Positions 1-7,210 of a DNA stretch of 8,162 bases are shown here, piece by piece; the stretch's first letter is position 1; each line of letters starts with the position of its first letter. Made by a program: the position numbers and the translations under genes. Below the pieces are notes generated by a model, which was not told the DNA's origin, did not search any database, and was given only the letters and a program-made list of their open reading frames with translations. The DNA is from Anderseniella sp. (GTDB lineage: Bacteria > Pseudomonadota > Alphaproteobacteria > Rhizobiales > Aestuariivirgaceae). Where the stretch lies: assembly GCA_013041995.1 (NCBI GenBank), contig JABDRA010000584.1, positions 1-8,162 on the forward strand. The letters are read 5' to 3'.

Positions 1-1
1 C

Positions 2-376
2 GGCACGATCCTGCTGGCGGCGCACCGGGCCATGGAATCCATCACGCTGGACCGCGAGGCGGCGCACCTGAAAGACAGCCTGATGCCGCAATATGCCAAG
101 ATGATCTATAACGGCTTCTGGTTTGCCCCTGAGCGCGAAATGCTGCAGGCGCTGATCGACAAGAGCCAGGAATATGTGGAGGGCACGGTTCGCCTGAAAC
201 TGTACAAGGGCAATGTCACGGTGATCGGCCGCGCCTCGCCGAAGTCGCTTTATTCGGACGAACTGGTAACCTTCGAAGACGACCGCGGCGCCTATGACCA
301 GAAGGACGCCGAAGGCTTCATCCGGCTCAACGCCCTGCGGCTGCGGACCCTTGCAGCACGTAAGCGCAACACCTAG
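2..376 (+). CDS. argG: Argininosuccinate synthase, C-terminal part (5' end outside window)
   Basis: This enzyme condenses citrulline and aspartate, using ATP, to argininosuccinate in the cytoplasmic arginine pathway. Only the last 124 residues are present; the frame is open from base 2 and ends at TAG 374-376. The visible part matches the family's C-terminal half. It contains the stretch KMIYNGFWFAPEREM, then EGTVRLKLYKGN, then the highly conserved SPKSLYS and FEDDRGAYDQKDAEGF segments, and ends in LNALRLR plus a short basic tail. The N-terminal ATP-binding domain, including the P-loop-like SGG motif of the family, lies upstream and cannot be checked. The internal ATG at position 32 is a methionine inside the domain, not a start. 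typA follows on the same strand with no convincing terminator between them, so some read-through is possible. Confidence 0.95.
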   Translation, partial: GTILLAAHRAMESITLDREAAHLKDSLMPQYAKMIYNGFWFAPEREMLQALIDKSQEYVEGTVRLKLYKGNVTVIGRASPKSLYSDELVTFEDDRGAYDQKDAEGFIRLNALRLRTLAARKRNT

Positions 377-493
377 ATACAGCCTATCCTGAAACAGCGG
401 TTGAACTGTCCGCTTCAATATGCGCATTCCGCGCCAGTGATTGCTGTGTTACATGCGCGGTCAACTCAACCGATTTTCAAGTCCGGAAACGCT

Positions 494-2320
494 ATGTCTC
501 TTAGAAACATCGCCATCATCGCGCACGTCGATCATGGCAAGACCACACTGATCGACCGCCTGCTTGCGCAGTCCGGCACCATGCGTGACAATGCGCGCAT
601 GGCTGACCGCGCCATGGATTCCAATGACCTGGAGCGTGAGCGCGGTATCACCATTCTTGCCAAGGTCACTTCGGTCGACTGGCGCGGTGATCGTATCAAC
701 ATTGTCGACACGCCTGGCCATGCCGACTTCGGCGGCGAAGTAGAGCGCATCCTGAACATGGTCGATGGTGCCATCCTGCTGGTCGACGCTGCCGAAGGCC
801 CGATGCCGCAAACCAAGTTTGTCCTGCAGAAAGCCCTGAAGATCGGCCTTCGTCCGATCGTGGCGATCAACAAGATCGACAAGGATGAAGAGCGCCACCA
901 GGAAGTGATCAATGAGGTCTTCGACCTGTTCGCAGCCCTGGACGCTGACAATGATCAGCTCGACTTTCCGATCCTTTACGGGTCCGCCAAACAGGGCTGG
1001 ATGGCGTTAACGCCGGAAGGCCCCAGGGACGACATGGCCCAGCTGCTTGATCTGGTGGTGAAGCATGTGCCGGAACCTATCGTTGAAGACGGGTCGTTCC
1101 GCATGCTGTCCACGACCATTGAGGCCAATCCCTATCTGGGCCGCATTCTCACCGGCCGCATCCGGTCGGGTACGGTGAAACCGAATCAATCAATCAAGGC
1201 GCTGAACCGCGACGGCAAGCTGGTTGAGCAGGGCCGCGTATCAAAAGTGCTGGCGTTCCGCGGGCTCGAAAGAACCCCGGTTGAAGAAGCACAAGCCGGT
1301 GACATTGTTGCGCTGGCCGGCCTGTCCAAGGCGACCGTGGCAGATACATTGTGCGCCCCGGACGTGACCGAAGCGATTGCCGCACAGCCGATCGATCCGC
1401 CGACATTGTCGATGACGTTCCGCGTCAATGACGGGCCGCTGGCCGGCAAGGAAGGCGACAAGGTGCAAAGCCGCGTCATTCGCGATCGCCTGCTGAAGGA
1501 AGCCGAAGGCAATGTGGCACTGCAGATCACGGATCTCGACGGGGAAGCCTATGAAGTGTCGGGCCGCGGCGAACTGCAGCTGGCCATTCTGATCGAAACC
1601 ATGCGGCGCGAAGGCTTTGAACTGACCGTTGGACGCCCGCGCGTGGTCATGCAGGTGGACGAGGCGACCGGGCAGCGCCTGGAGCCCGTGGAAGAGGTCA
1701 TCATCGACGTTGATGAAGAGTTCTCCGGAGCTGTCGTGCAGAAACTGTCGGAACGCCGCGCCGAACTGAAAGACATGCGCCCGTCGGGTGCCGGACGCCA
1801 GCGGCTGGTCTTCCATGCGCCGACCCGGGGCCTGATCGGCTACCAGAGCGAACTCCTGACCGATACCCGCGGCACTGCCATCATGAACCGGCTGTTCCAT
1901 GACTATGCATCGCACATGGGCGTCATCCCGTCGCGCCATACCGGTGTGCTGTTGTCCAATGGCGACGGTGAAGCGGTGGCGTACGCCTTGTGGAAGCTGG
2001 AAGATCGCGGCCCGATGTTCGTGGAACCGGGCATGAAAGTCTATAATGGCATGATTGTCGGTGAGCACACACGCGGCAATGATCTTGAGATCAATGTGCT
2101 GAAAGCCAAGCAGCTGACCAATATGCGCGCGTCCGGCAAGGACGATGCGGTGTTGCTGACCCCGCCGATCCGCATGACGCTGGAACGGGCCCTGAGCTAT
2201 ATTACCGATGATGAACTGGTGGAGGTCACGCCAAAATCGATCCGGCTGCGCAAGGCCATTCTCGATGTGCATGAGCGCAAGCGCGCATCACGGCGCGATG
2301 ATGAAGCGCTGAGCGCGTAA
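494..2320 (+). CDS. typA: Translational GTPase TypA/BipA
   Basis: TypA (BipA) is an EF-G-like GTPase that binds 70S ribosomes and is linked to ribosome assembly and to growth under cold or other stress. The protein has 608 residues, the usual family length. The G domain shows G1 AHVDHGKT (10-17), G2 RERGITI (48-54), G3 DTPGH (72-76), G4 NKID (126-129) and G5 SAK (164-166). A beta-barrel domain II, EF-G-like domains III and V (for example GRGELQLAILIETMRREG) and the TypA-specific C-terminal domain (GLIGYQSELLTDTRGTAIMN, then RGNDLEINVLKAKQLTNMRA) follow. I chose ATG 494 because MSLRNIAIIAHVDHGKT is the usual family N-terminus; a weak GGAAA lies 4 nt upstream. The frame stays open back to a TTG at 401, but those 31 extra residues do not resemble the family. 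A strong intrinsic terminator follows the stop. Confidence 0.97.
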   Translation: MSLRNIAIIAHVDHGKTTLIDRLLAQSGTMRDNARMADRAMDSNDLERERGITILAKVTSVDWRGDRINIVDTPGHADFGGEVERILNMVDGAILLVDAAEGPMPQTKFVLQKALKIGLRPIVAINKIDKDEERHQEVINEVFDLFAALDADNDQLDFPILYGSAKQGWMALTPEGPRDDMAQLLDLVVKHVPEPIVEDGSFRMLSTTIEANPYLGRILTGRIRSGTVKPNQSIKALNRDGKLVEQGRVSKVLAFRGLERTPVEEAQAGDIVALAGLSKATVADTLCAPDVTEAIAAQPIDPPTLSMTFRVNDGPLAGKEGDKVQSRVIRDRLLKEAEGNVALQITDLDGEAYEVSGRGELQLAILIETMRREGFELTVGRPRVVMQVDEATGQRLEPVEEVIIDVDEEFSGAVVQKLSERRAELKDMRPSGAGRQRLVFHAPTRGLIGYQSELLTDTRGTAIMNRLFHDYASHMGVIPSRHTGVLLSNGDGEAVAYALWKLEDRGPMFVEPGMKVYNGMIVGEHTRGNDLEINVLKAKQLTNMRASGKDDAVLLTPPIRMTLERALSYITDDELVEVTPKSIRLRKAILDVHERKRASRRDDEALSA

Positions 2321-2340
2321 GTCGGCTTTCTACACGATTT

Positions 2341-2390
2341 TGCCCTGATCATCCTACACATATGTGGCGTGATGTTCAGGGCATTTTTTT
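2341..2390 (+). terminator. Intrinsic terminator of typA
   Basis: A long hairpin is followed by seven T residues (2384-2390), about 20 bp after the typA stop. The outer arms TGCCCTGA (2341-2348) and TCAGGGCA (2376-2383) pair perfectly. After one T:T mismatch the stem continues with CATC (2350-2353) against GATG (2371-2374). At the tip is a separate short palindrome, CACATATGTG (2357-2366). It should end typA transcription and insulate the downstream peptidase gene. Confidence 0.88.
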
Positions 2391-2444
2391 ATCAAGCTGG
2401 TCAGGACAATCGCGTTCCAACCAATAACAGCAAGGCTTTTCCTC

Positions 2445-4505
2445 ATGGCGAATGAACAGGACATCAAACCGGCACTGGTGAACTGGGACTGCATTCATGG
2501 CCTGCCTGATTTTGCCCAGATCCAGGACGCTGATTTCAAGGCGGCATTTGCGCCGGCCATGGCGCGGCACCTGGCCGAGATAGAAGCGATCGCCGATAAC
2601 CCGGACCCGGCGACTTTCCACAACACCATTGATGTTCTGGAGCTGTCCGGCGGGCACTTGCGCAAAGTCCAGGCATTGTTCTGGAATCGGGCCGGTACCG
2701 ACAGCACGCCGGCCATTCAGGAACTGGAACGCGAAATTGGCCCCGAACTGGCAAAGCACCAGTCTGCCATTTTCATGAACGATCGGCTGTTTGCGCGGAT
2801 CAGCGCCCTGCATGACAGCCGCAAGGAAAGCGGTCTTTCGCCTGAACAGATCCGGGTGCTGGAGCAGCATTACAAGAACTTCGTGAAGCAGGGTGCAAAA
2901 CTGGCTGCGGCTGAAAAGCGGAAACTTGCCGGGATCGATCAGCGCCTGGCAGCGCTGGCGGCGCAGTTTGGCCAGAACGTGCTGGCTGATGAGAAAGACT
3001 GGATACTGGTTCTCGAAAAGGAAGATGATCTGGCCGGATTGCCGGACAGCCTGATTGCTGCGATGGCAGAAGCCGCCGCCCAGCGCGGCCATGACGGCAA
3101 GCATGTGGTCACGCTGTCGCGCTCGATCATCGAACCGTTCCTGGTCTCCTCGTCACGGCCTGATTTGCGGCAGGTTGCCTTTGATGCCTGGGCCGCCCGC
3201 GGTCAGAACGGTGGCGACAGCGACAACACCGAGACCGTGGCGGAAACCCTGAAATTGCGGGACGAGAAAGCACGCCTTCTGGGGTATGAGAGTTTCGCGG
3301 CACTGAAGCTTGACGGTACCATGGCCAAGCGCCCTGAAGCGGTACAGGATCTGCTTGGCAAGGTATGGCCGGCAGCGAAAGCCAGTGCTGCAGACCATGC
3401 GGCAATGCTTGCAGAAATTGCTGTAGCCGAAGGGCACAATGAGCCGCTTAAAGCCTCTGACTGGCGCTACTACACTGCAAAGCTGCGGGAACGGGAGTTC
3501 GACCTGGACGAAGCCGTGGTCAAACCATATTTGCAATTGGAAAACATGATTCATGCGGCATTTGACGTGGCCGGGCGATTGTTCGGGTTGTCGTTTACCG
3601 AGCCTGGTGATGTGGCGGGCCCGCACCCGGATGCCAGGGTGTTTGAGGTGCGCAACCGCGCAGGCGATGTCAGCGCGGTTTTCATTGGCGATTACTTTGC
3701 CCGGTCATCGAAACGATCAGGTGCCTGGATGAGCTTGTTGCAGAAGCAGCACGGCCTGGACGGCGGTCAGTTACCCATTGTGTTCAACGTGATGAACTTT
3801 GCCAAACCGGCAAAGGGAGCGCCGGCCCTGTTGTCGCTCGATGACGCACGGACACTGTTTCATGAATTCGGCCATGCACTGCACGGCATGTTGTCCGATG
3901 TGACCTATCCGTCTGTTTCGGGCACATCGGTTTCGCGGGACTTCGTTGAACTGCCGTCGCAATTGTATGAGCACTGGCTGACGGTGCCGGAGATCCTTCA
4001 CAAGCATGCTGTTCACGTGGAAACCGGTGAACCGATGCCACAGGAACTGCTGGACAAGGTGCTGGCTGCCCGGACGTTCAATTCAGGCTTTGATGCGATT
4101 GAGTATACCTCATCGGCCATCGTCGACATGCGGTTCCACCAGGCGTCCGGCGATGGCGAAGCAAGTCAGGATCCACTGGGTTTTGAAGCAGATGTACTGG
4201 CCGAACTCGGCATGCCGGATGCCATCATCATGCGGCACCGTACGCCGCATTTCCTGCACGTGTTCTATGGCGACGGCTACGCGGCCGGCTATTACAGCTA
4301 TATGTGGTCGGAAGTGCTGGATGCGGACGCGTTCAATGCATTTGAAGAGGCAAGCGATCCGTTTGATCCGGCGCTGGCAAAACTGTTGCACCAGCACATC
4401 TACTCTTCCGGGGATTCCGTTGACCCGGAAGCAGCCTACACCGCATTTCGCGGGCAAATGCCGACGCCAGATGCCATGTTGCGCAAGCGCGGGCTGGCGG
4501 CTTGA
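2445..4505 (+). CDS. dcp: M3 family zinc peptidase, peptidyl-dipeptidase Dcp type
   Basis: This is a soluble zinc peptidase of family M3 (thimet oligopeptidase/Dcp). Dcp releases dipeptides from the C-terminus of short peptides and helps recycle them. The 686-residue length is typical. The zinc site is HEFGH (473-477), and the third ligand is Glu502 in DFVELPSQ, 29 residues after the first His, the same spacing as in E. coli Dcp. The N-terminal half carries family features such as FHNTIDVLELSG, IFMNDRLFARI, DNTETVAETLKLRDEKARLL and LDGTMAKRPEAV. The C-terminal half has SGAWM, LYEHW, EYTSSAIVDM and GYAAGYYSYMWSEVL, which fit substrate binding. Oligopeptidase A is the main alternative within M3, but the overall pattern fits Dcp better. 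There is no signal peptide, so it is probably cytoplasmic. The start ATG has AAGG (2432-2435) 9 nt upstream. It lies behind the typA terminator, so it probably has its own promoter, which I could not identify. Confidence 0.92.
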   Translation: MANEQDIKPALVNWDCIHGLPDFAQIQDADFKAAFAPAMARHLAEIEAIADNPDPATFHNTIDVLELSGGHLRKVQALFWNRAGTDSTPAIQELEREIGPELAKHQSAIFMNDRLFARISALHDSRKESGLSPEQIRVLEQHYKNFVKQGAKLAAAEKRKLAGIDQRLAALAAQFGQNVLADEKDWILVLEKEDDLAGLPDSLIAAMAEAAAQRGHDGKHVVTLSRSIIEPFLVSSSRPDLRQVAFDAWAARGQNGGDSDNTETVAETLKLRDEKARLLGYESFAALKLDGTMAKRPEAVQDLLGKVWPAAKASAADHAAMLAEIAVAEGHNEPLKASDWRYYTAKLREREFDLDEAVVKPYLQLENMIHAAFDVAGRLFGLSFTEPGDVAGPHPDARVFEVRNRAGDVSAVFIGDYFARSSKRSGAWMSLLQKQHGLDGGQLPIVFNVMNFAKPAKGAPALLSLDDARTLFHEFGHALHGMLSDVTYPSVSGTSVSRDFVELPSQLYEHWLTVPEILHKHAVHVETGEPMPQELLDKVLAARTFNSGFDAIEYTSSAIVDMRFHQASGDGEASQDPLGFEADVLAELGMPDAIIMRHRTPHFLHVFYGDGYAAGYYSYMWSEVLDADAFNAFEEASDPFDPALAKLLHQHIYSSGDSVDPEAAYTAFRGQMPTPDAMLRKRGLAA

Positions 4506-4548
4506 CGAGGAACCAGTTCCGCTAGCTGGGATTGCCTGACAGCAACGA

Positions 4549-4568
4549 GCTTTCGCGAAAATGACGGT
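4549..4568. repeat. Degenerate half copy of the REP-like hairpin
   Basis: This 20-bp stretch matches 15 of 20 positions of the right arm of the intact repeat at 4681-4700. Shared blocks are CTTTCG and AATGACG. The matching left arm of a hairpin is missing upstream, so it looks like a decayed or partial copy. It contains its own 10-bp palindrome TTTCGCGAAA (4551-4560), but no T-run follows that would make it a clear terminator. Confidence 0.45.
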
Positions 4569-4612
4569 CGAACGGGGTTAGATTTTATCGTCGTTTCTCC
4601 AGCACCCACTGC

Positions 4613-4698
4613 CGTCATCCCCGTGAAAACGGGGATCTAATGCCAGATCGGCAAGTGTATCCGGTGTGGATTGGATTCCCACTTTCGTGGGAATGACG
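4613..4698. repeat. REP/BIME-like element: two facing GAAA-loop hairpins
   Basis: The 86-bp element is bounded by the inverted ends CGTCAT (4613-4618) and ATGACG (4693-4698). The left hairpin has arms ATCCCCGT (4617-4624) and ACGGGGAT (4629-4636) around a GAAA loop. The right hairpin has arms ATTCCCAC (4675-4682) and GTGGGAAT (4687-4694) around TTTC, which is GAAA when read on the minus strand. Both stems are perfect 8-bp duplexes in opposite orientation, joined by a 38-bp linker. The sequence type (GTCATcCCCG...CGGGgAT) is a common intergenic palindrome in proteobacterial genomes. It lies between two convergent genes, dcp and the exported-protein gene at 4732-5322. There it could protect mRNA 3' ends or weaken read-through from both sides; that role is inference. 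Confidence 0.8.
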
Positions 4699-4731
4699 AT
4701 AGTGTGAGAATCATATTTTCCGACTGTACCT

Positions 4732-5322
4732 CTAACTGGGATCACCTGACAGGCGGCCGCGCTGCCCGTGGAATTCAGGCCTGTCTGTTCCGCAAACGAA
4801 ACCCGATGCCAGGCTGTCGGCCACTTCGCGTGCCAGGATATTGGCATTGGTGTTGGCCAGTGCATCGACATAGCCAATTACGCAGGCACCTTTATCAGCT
4901 TCCTGGCCAACACGCGACACCACGAGCACCTGTCCGACCCTGGCGGGATCAGCCGACCCGGCGTCGTCGGTGTTTTCGATGAACCAGCGCAGGATTGCCG
5001 CGACCGGCACCTCGTCCTGCAACCGCCATTCAATGGTTTCGGAGACCCGGTTCCACTGGGCAAAACTCTGCCAGATGCCGTCTCCGCCGGTTTCAACATG
5101 CCCGAACTGTACCGAATGGCGCAGGTCGCCTTCGGCGAAGTGGACGGGGTAGCCTTCGTAGCCGTCACACAGCATGGTGACTGATCCGCCTTCTTCGATT
5201 TCTTCAAGAATCTTGCAGGTCTTCTTGAAATCCAGCCTGGTGTAGGCGCTGGTCGTCTGGCCGGCATGAACCGGCAAAGCGAGTGCGACGAGAGTACAGG
5301 CAGTCAAGAGCAGTGTTCTCAT
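4732..5322 (-). CDS. Exported four-cysteine protein of unknown function
   Basis: I do not recognise this 196-residue protein. The N-terminus is a clear Sec signal peptide: MRT, a hydrophobic core (LLLTACTLVALALP) and a likely cleavage after VHA at residue 20. Although Cys9 lies in the core, there is no lipobox at the cleavage site, so a soluble periplasmic protein is more likely than a lipoprotein. The mature chain of about 176 residues has four cysteines (36, 52, 147, 177), which could form two disulfides. It has no membrane segment. The middle is rich in Trp and acidic residues (GIWQSFAQWNRVSETIEWRLQDEVP, split by a Gly/Asp turn), and the C-terminal 19 residues look disordered and polar. 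The start ATG (5320-5322) has GGAG 11 nt upstream, a longish spacing. The gene is divergent from ppa and convergent with dcp across the repeat element. Codon pattern and signal peptide make it a real gene despite the unknown role. Confidence 0.8.
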   Translation of the reverse strand: MRTLLLTACTLVALALPVHAGQTTSAYTRLDFKKTCKILEEIEEGGSVTMLCDGYEGYPVHFAEGDLRHSVQFGHVETGGDGIWQSFAQWNRVSETIEWRLQDEVPVAAILRWFIENTDDAGSADPARVGQVLVVSRVGQEADKGACVIGYVDALANTNANILAREVADSLASGFVCGTDRPEFHGQRGRLSGDPS

Positions 5323-5396
5323 GCTATTAGGGTCTCCATAAAACTGGTGCCTCTCTCAGGGACCACCTTGTTACACCCGCATATGAAGGAAATCAC

Positions 5397-5927
5397 ATGC
5401 GCATAGACGCCATATCCATCGGGGCAAATCCACCGGAAGAAGTCAACGTCATCATCGAAGTGCCGATTGGCGGTGAGCCGATCAAGTACGAAATGGACAA
5501 GTCTGCCGGCACCATGGTGGTGGACCGGTTCCTGTATACGTCAATGCGCTATCCCGGCAATTACGGCTTTATTCCCCATACCCTGTCGGAAGACGGCGAC
5601 CCGGTAGACCTGCTGGTGGTTTCGCAGCGTACGCTGGTGCCGGGCGCCGTCATTGCAGTGCGCCCGGTCGGTGTCATGAAAATGGTCGACGAGGCAGGCG
5701 GTGACGAAAAGATTATCGCTGTTCCGGTGAGCCGCATTACCAAGCGCTATGAAAAGGTGCTCGATTACACTGATCTTCCCGAAATCCAGGTCAAACAGAT
5801 CGAGCATTTCTTCCAGCACTACAAGGATCTGGAAGCAGGCAAGTGGGCGCGTACCGACGGCTGGGGACATGCCGATGAGGCACGCTCTCTCATTGTCGAA
5901 GCCATCAAGCGGGCGACAACCAGCTGA
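5397..5927 (+). CDS. ppa: Inorganic pyrophosphatase, family I
   Basis: This enzyme hydrolyses pyrophosphate to two phosphates in the cytoplasm, with Mg2+, and so pulls biosynthetic reactions forward. The 176-residue length fits the bacterial hexameric family I enzyme. The active-site residues line up with E. coli PPase one position later: Glu21, Lys30, Glu32, Arg44, Tyr52, Tyr56, Asp66, Asp68, Asp71, Asp98, Asp103, Lys105, Tyr142 and Lys143. The family signature is DGDPVDL (66-72). A good ribosome site GAAGGA (5385-5390) sits 6 nt before the ATG. A possible sigma-70 promoter (TTCTCA 5316-5321, 17 bp, TAAAAC 5339-5344) matches only 4 of 6 bases in each box and is tentative. The stop TGA (5925-5927) directly abuts the stop codon of convergent folD. 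Confidence 0.97.
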   Translation: MRIDAISIGANPPEEVNVIIEVPIGGEPIKYEMDKSAGTMVVDRFLYTSMRYPGNYGFIPHTLSEDGDPVDLLVVSQRTLVPGAVIAVRPVGVMKMVDEAGGDEKIIAVPVSRITKRYEKVLDYTDLPEIQVKQIEHFFQHYKDLEAGKWARTDGWGHADEARSLIVEAIKRATTS

Positions 5928-6812
5928 CTACATCTGTGGAACGGGAACACCCTTGATGGCGCAGGCGGCATGGACCGTATTGTGCAGCAGGCAGGCGATG
6001 GTCATCGGGCCGACGCCGCCGGGGACCGGGGTGATTGATCCGGCAGTTTTTGCGCAGTCTTCATAGTCACAATCGCCGACAATGCGGTTCTTGCCGTCGC
6101 GCTCGATGCGGTTGATGCCGACATCGATGACGCAGGCGCCCGGTTTCAGCCAGTCACCCTTGACCATTTCAGCCCGGCCAACGGCCGCAATCACCAGGTC
6201 TGCCCGGCGCACCACGCCCGGCAGGTCCTTGGTGCGGCTATGGGCAATTGTCACCGTGCAGTTTTCCTGCAGCAGCAACTGGGCCACCGGCTTGCCGACG
6301 ATGTTCGATCTGCCGATCACCACCGCTTCAAGGCCGGACAGGGACCCAAGCGCGTCCTTGGCCAGCATGACGCTGCCAACCGGTGTACACGGCACCAGCG
6401 ATTCCTGGCCGGTTGCCAGCCGCCCGGCATTGATCACATGAAACCCGTCCACGTCCTTGTCGGGATTGATCGAGTTGATGACCTTGTTTTCATCTATGTG
6501 GTCCGGCAATGGCAATTGCACCAGTATGCCGTGAATGGTCGGGTCGTTGTTGAGTTGTTCAACCACACCCAGCAGTTCGGCCTCGGATGTTGCGGCGTCC
6601 ATCTTGTGTTCGACAGACTTCATGCCAACCTCAACGGTCTGTTTTGCCTTGTTGCGCACGTAAACCTGGCTGGCGGGATCTTCACCCACCAGCACAACGG
6701 CAAGTCCGGGCTCCAGGCCATGTTTGGATTTCAGGCCGGCAATAGCAGTTGCAATGCGTCTGCGAAGACCTTCTGCAAACTTCTTTCCGTCAATGACTTT
6801 GGCTGCGCACAT
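5928..6812 (-). CDS. folD: Bifunctional methylene-THF dehydrogenase / methenyl-THF cyclohydrolase
   Basis: FolD oxidises 5,10-methylene-tetrahydrofolate with NADP+ and then hydrolyses the methenyl form to 10-formyl-tetrahydrofolate, supplying one-carbon units for purines and initiator tRNA. The 294-residue length is typical. The catalytic motif YVRNK (51-55) carries the conserved Tyr51 and Lys55. QLPLP (99-103) and DKDVDGFH (118-125) complete the folate site. CTPVG (142-146) and GRSNIVGKP (167-175) mark the NAD(P)-binding half, and PVPGGVGPMT (262-271) is the C-terminal signature. No other start codon is available: an in-frame TGA lies 33 nt upstream of the ATG. The ribosome site is weak (AAGG about 12 nt upstream). 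yggT lies 119 bp upstream on the same strand with no terminator between them, so co-transcription is likely. Confidence 0.97.
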   Translation of the reverse strand: MCAAKVIDGKKFAEGLRRRIATAIAGLKSKHGLEPGLAVVLVGEDPASQVYVRNKAKQTVEVGMKSVEHKMDAATSEAELLGVVEQLNNDPTIHGILVQLPLPDHIDENKVINSINPDKDVDGFHVINAGRLATGQESLVPCTPVGSVMLAKDALGSLSGLEAVVIGRSNIVGKPVAQLLLQENCTVTIAHSRTKDLPGVVRRADLVIAAVGRAEMVKGDWLKPGACVIDVGINRIERDGKNRIVGDCDYEDCAKTAGSITPVPGGVGPMTIACLLHNTVHAACAIKGVPVPQM

Positions 6813-6931
6813 GGGTTGTCTATGCCTTTTCGTATGTTCAATTCATTGTTGAGTATTTTGCGGGAGCGGGCCGTGAAGGCCTGTTCCGTCTGCGCCGGAG
6901 TTGGTTCCAATGACGACAATCGAGGTGGAAT

Positions 6932-7210
6932 TCAGACCAGATACTCGTGCAACAGTCTTTGCAGGAACATCAGCCCCAGCAGCAGGACCAGTGGTGACAG
7001 ATCGATACCGCCAAGATCGGGCAGGAACCGCCTGATGGGGGCGAGCAATGGCTCGGTCAGACGGTGCAGGGTATAATTGATCTGCCGCACGATATTGTTT
7101 GAATTGTTCAACACATTGAACGCGATCAACCAGCTCATCACGACCATGATGATGATGATCCAGAAAATTATGTAGACGAGCTGATCAAACAGCCAGAGGA
7201 GAGAAAGCAT
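6932..7210 (-). CDS. yggT: YggT family small membrane protein
   Basis: This is a 92-residue inner-membrane protein of the YggT family (relatives are YlmG and the plastid CCB3 proteins). Its exact role is unsettled; suggested roles include osmotic stress tolerance and membrane or division-related functions. Two hydrophobic segments are visible: residues about 4-33 (including the Ile/Val-rich YIIFWIIIIMVVMSWLIAF) and about 71-90 (LSPLVLLLGLMFLQRLL). Between them lies the family hallmark LTEPLLAPIRRFLP (51-64), then the GGIDLSP turn (67-73). I chose ATG 7208-7210 because family members begin just before the first membrane segment and AAGG lies about 8 nt upstream. The frame runs to 7273, but the extra residues are polar and unlike the family. 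It is upstream of folD in the same direction. A DUF167 gene, often found between the two in alphaproteobacteria, is absent here. Confidence 0.93.
   Translation of the reverse strand: MLSLLWLFDQLVYIIFWIIIIMVVMSWLIAFNVLNNSNNIVRQINYTLHRLTEPLLAPIRRFLPDLGGIDLSPLVLLLGLMFLQRLLHEYLV

Noticed and set aside
429..460. Inverted repeat CCGCGC / GCGCGG after argG
   Set aside because: The stem is 6 bp with a 20-nt loop and no T-run follows directly, so it is not convincing as an argG terminator.
1241..2272. Long 343-codon open frame on the minus strand
   Set aside because: It lies wholly inside typA, whose protein is unmistakable; its product is His/Gln-rich and resembles no family, as expected of an antisense frame in GC-rich DNA.
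2376..3104. 242-codon minus-strand frame beginning inside dcp
   Set aside because: It is antisense to the start of dcp and reaches into the typA terminator; no family resemblance.
4511..4530. Short palindromes after dcp (GGAAC/GTTCC and CCAG/CTGG)
   Set aside because: The stems are 4-5 bp and have no T-run, so no terminator call is justified.
5316..5344. Possible sigma-70 promoter for ppa
   Set aside because: Spacing is ideal (17 bp), but each box matches only 4 of 6 bases, which happens often by chance; mentioned under ppa but not listed as a feature.
6731..6919. 62-codon minus-strand frame in the yggT-folD gap
   Set aside because: More than a third overlaps folD in another frame, the product is not DUF167-like, and no ribosome site supports it.
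6240..7076. 278-codon plus-strand frame
   Set aside because: It is antisense to folD and yggT, both firmly identified, and its translation has no recognisable domain.
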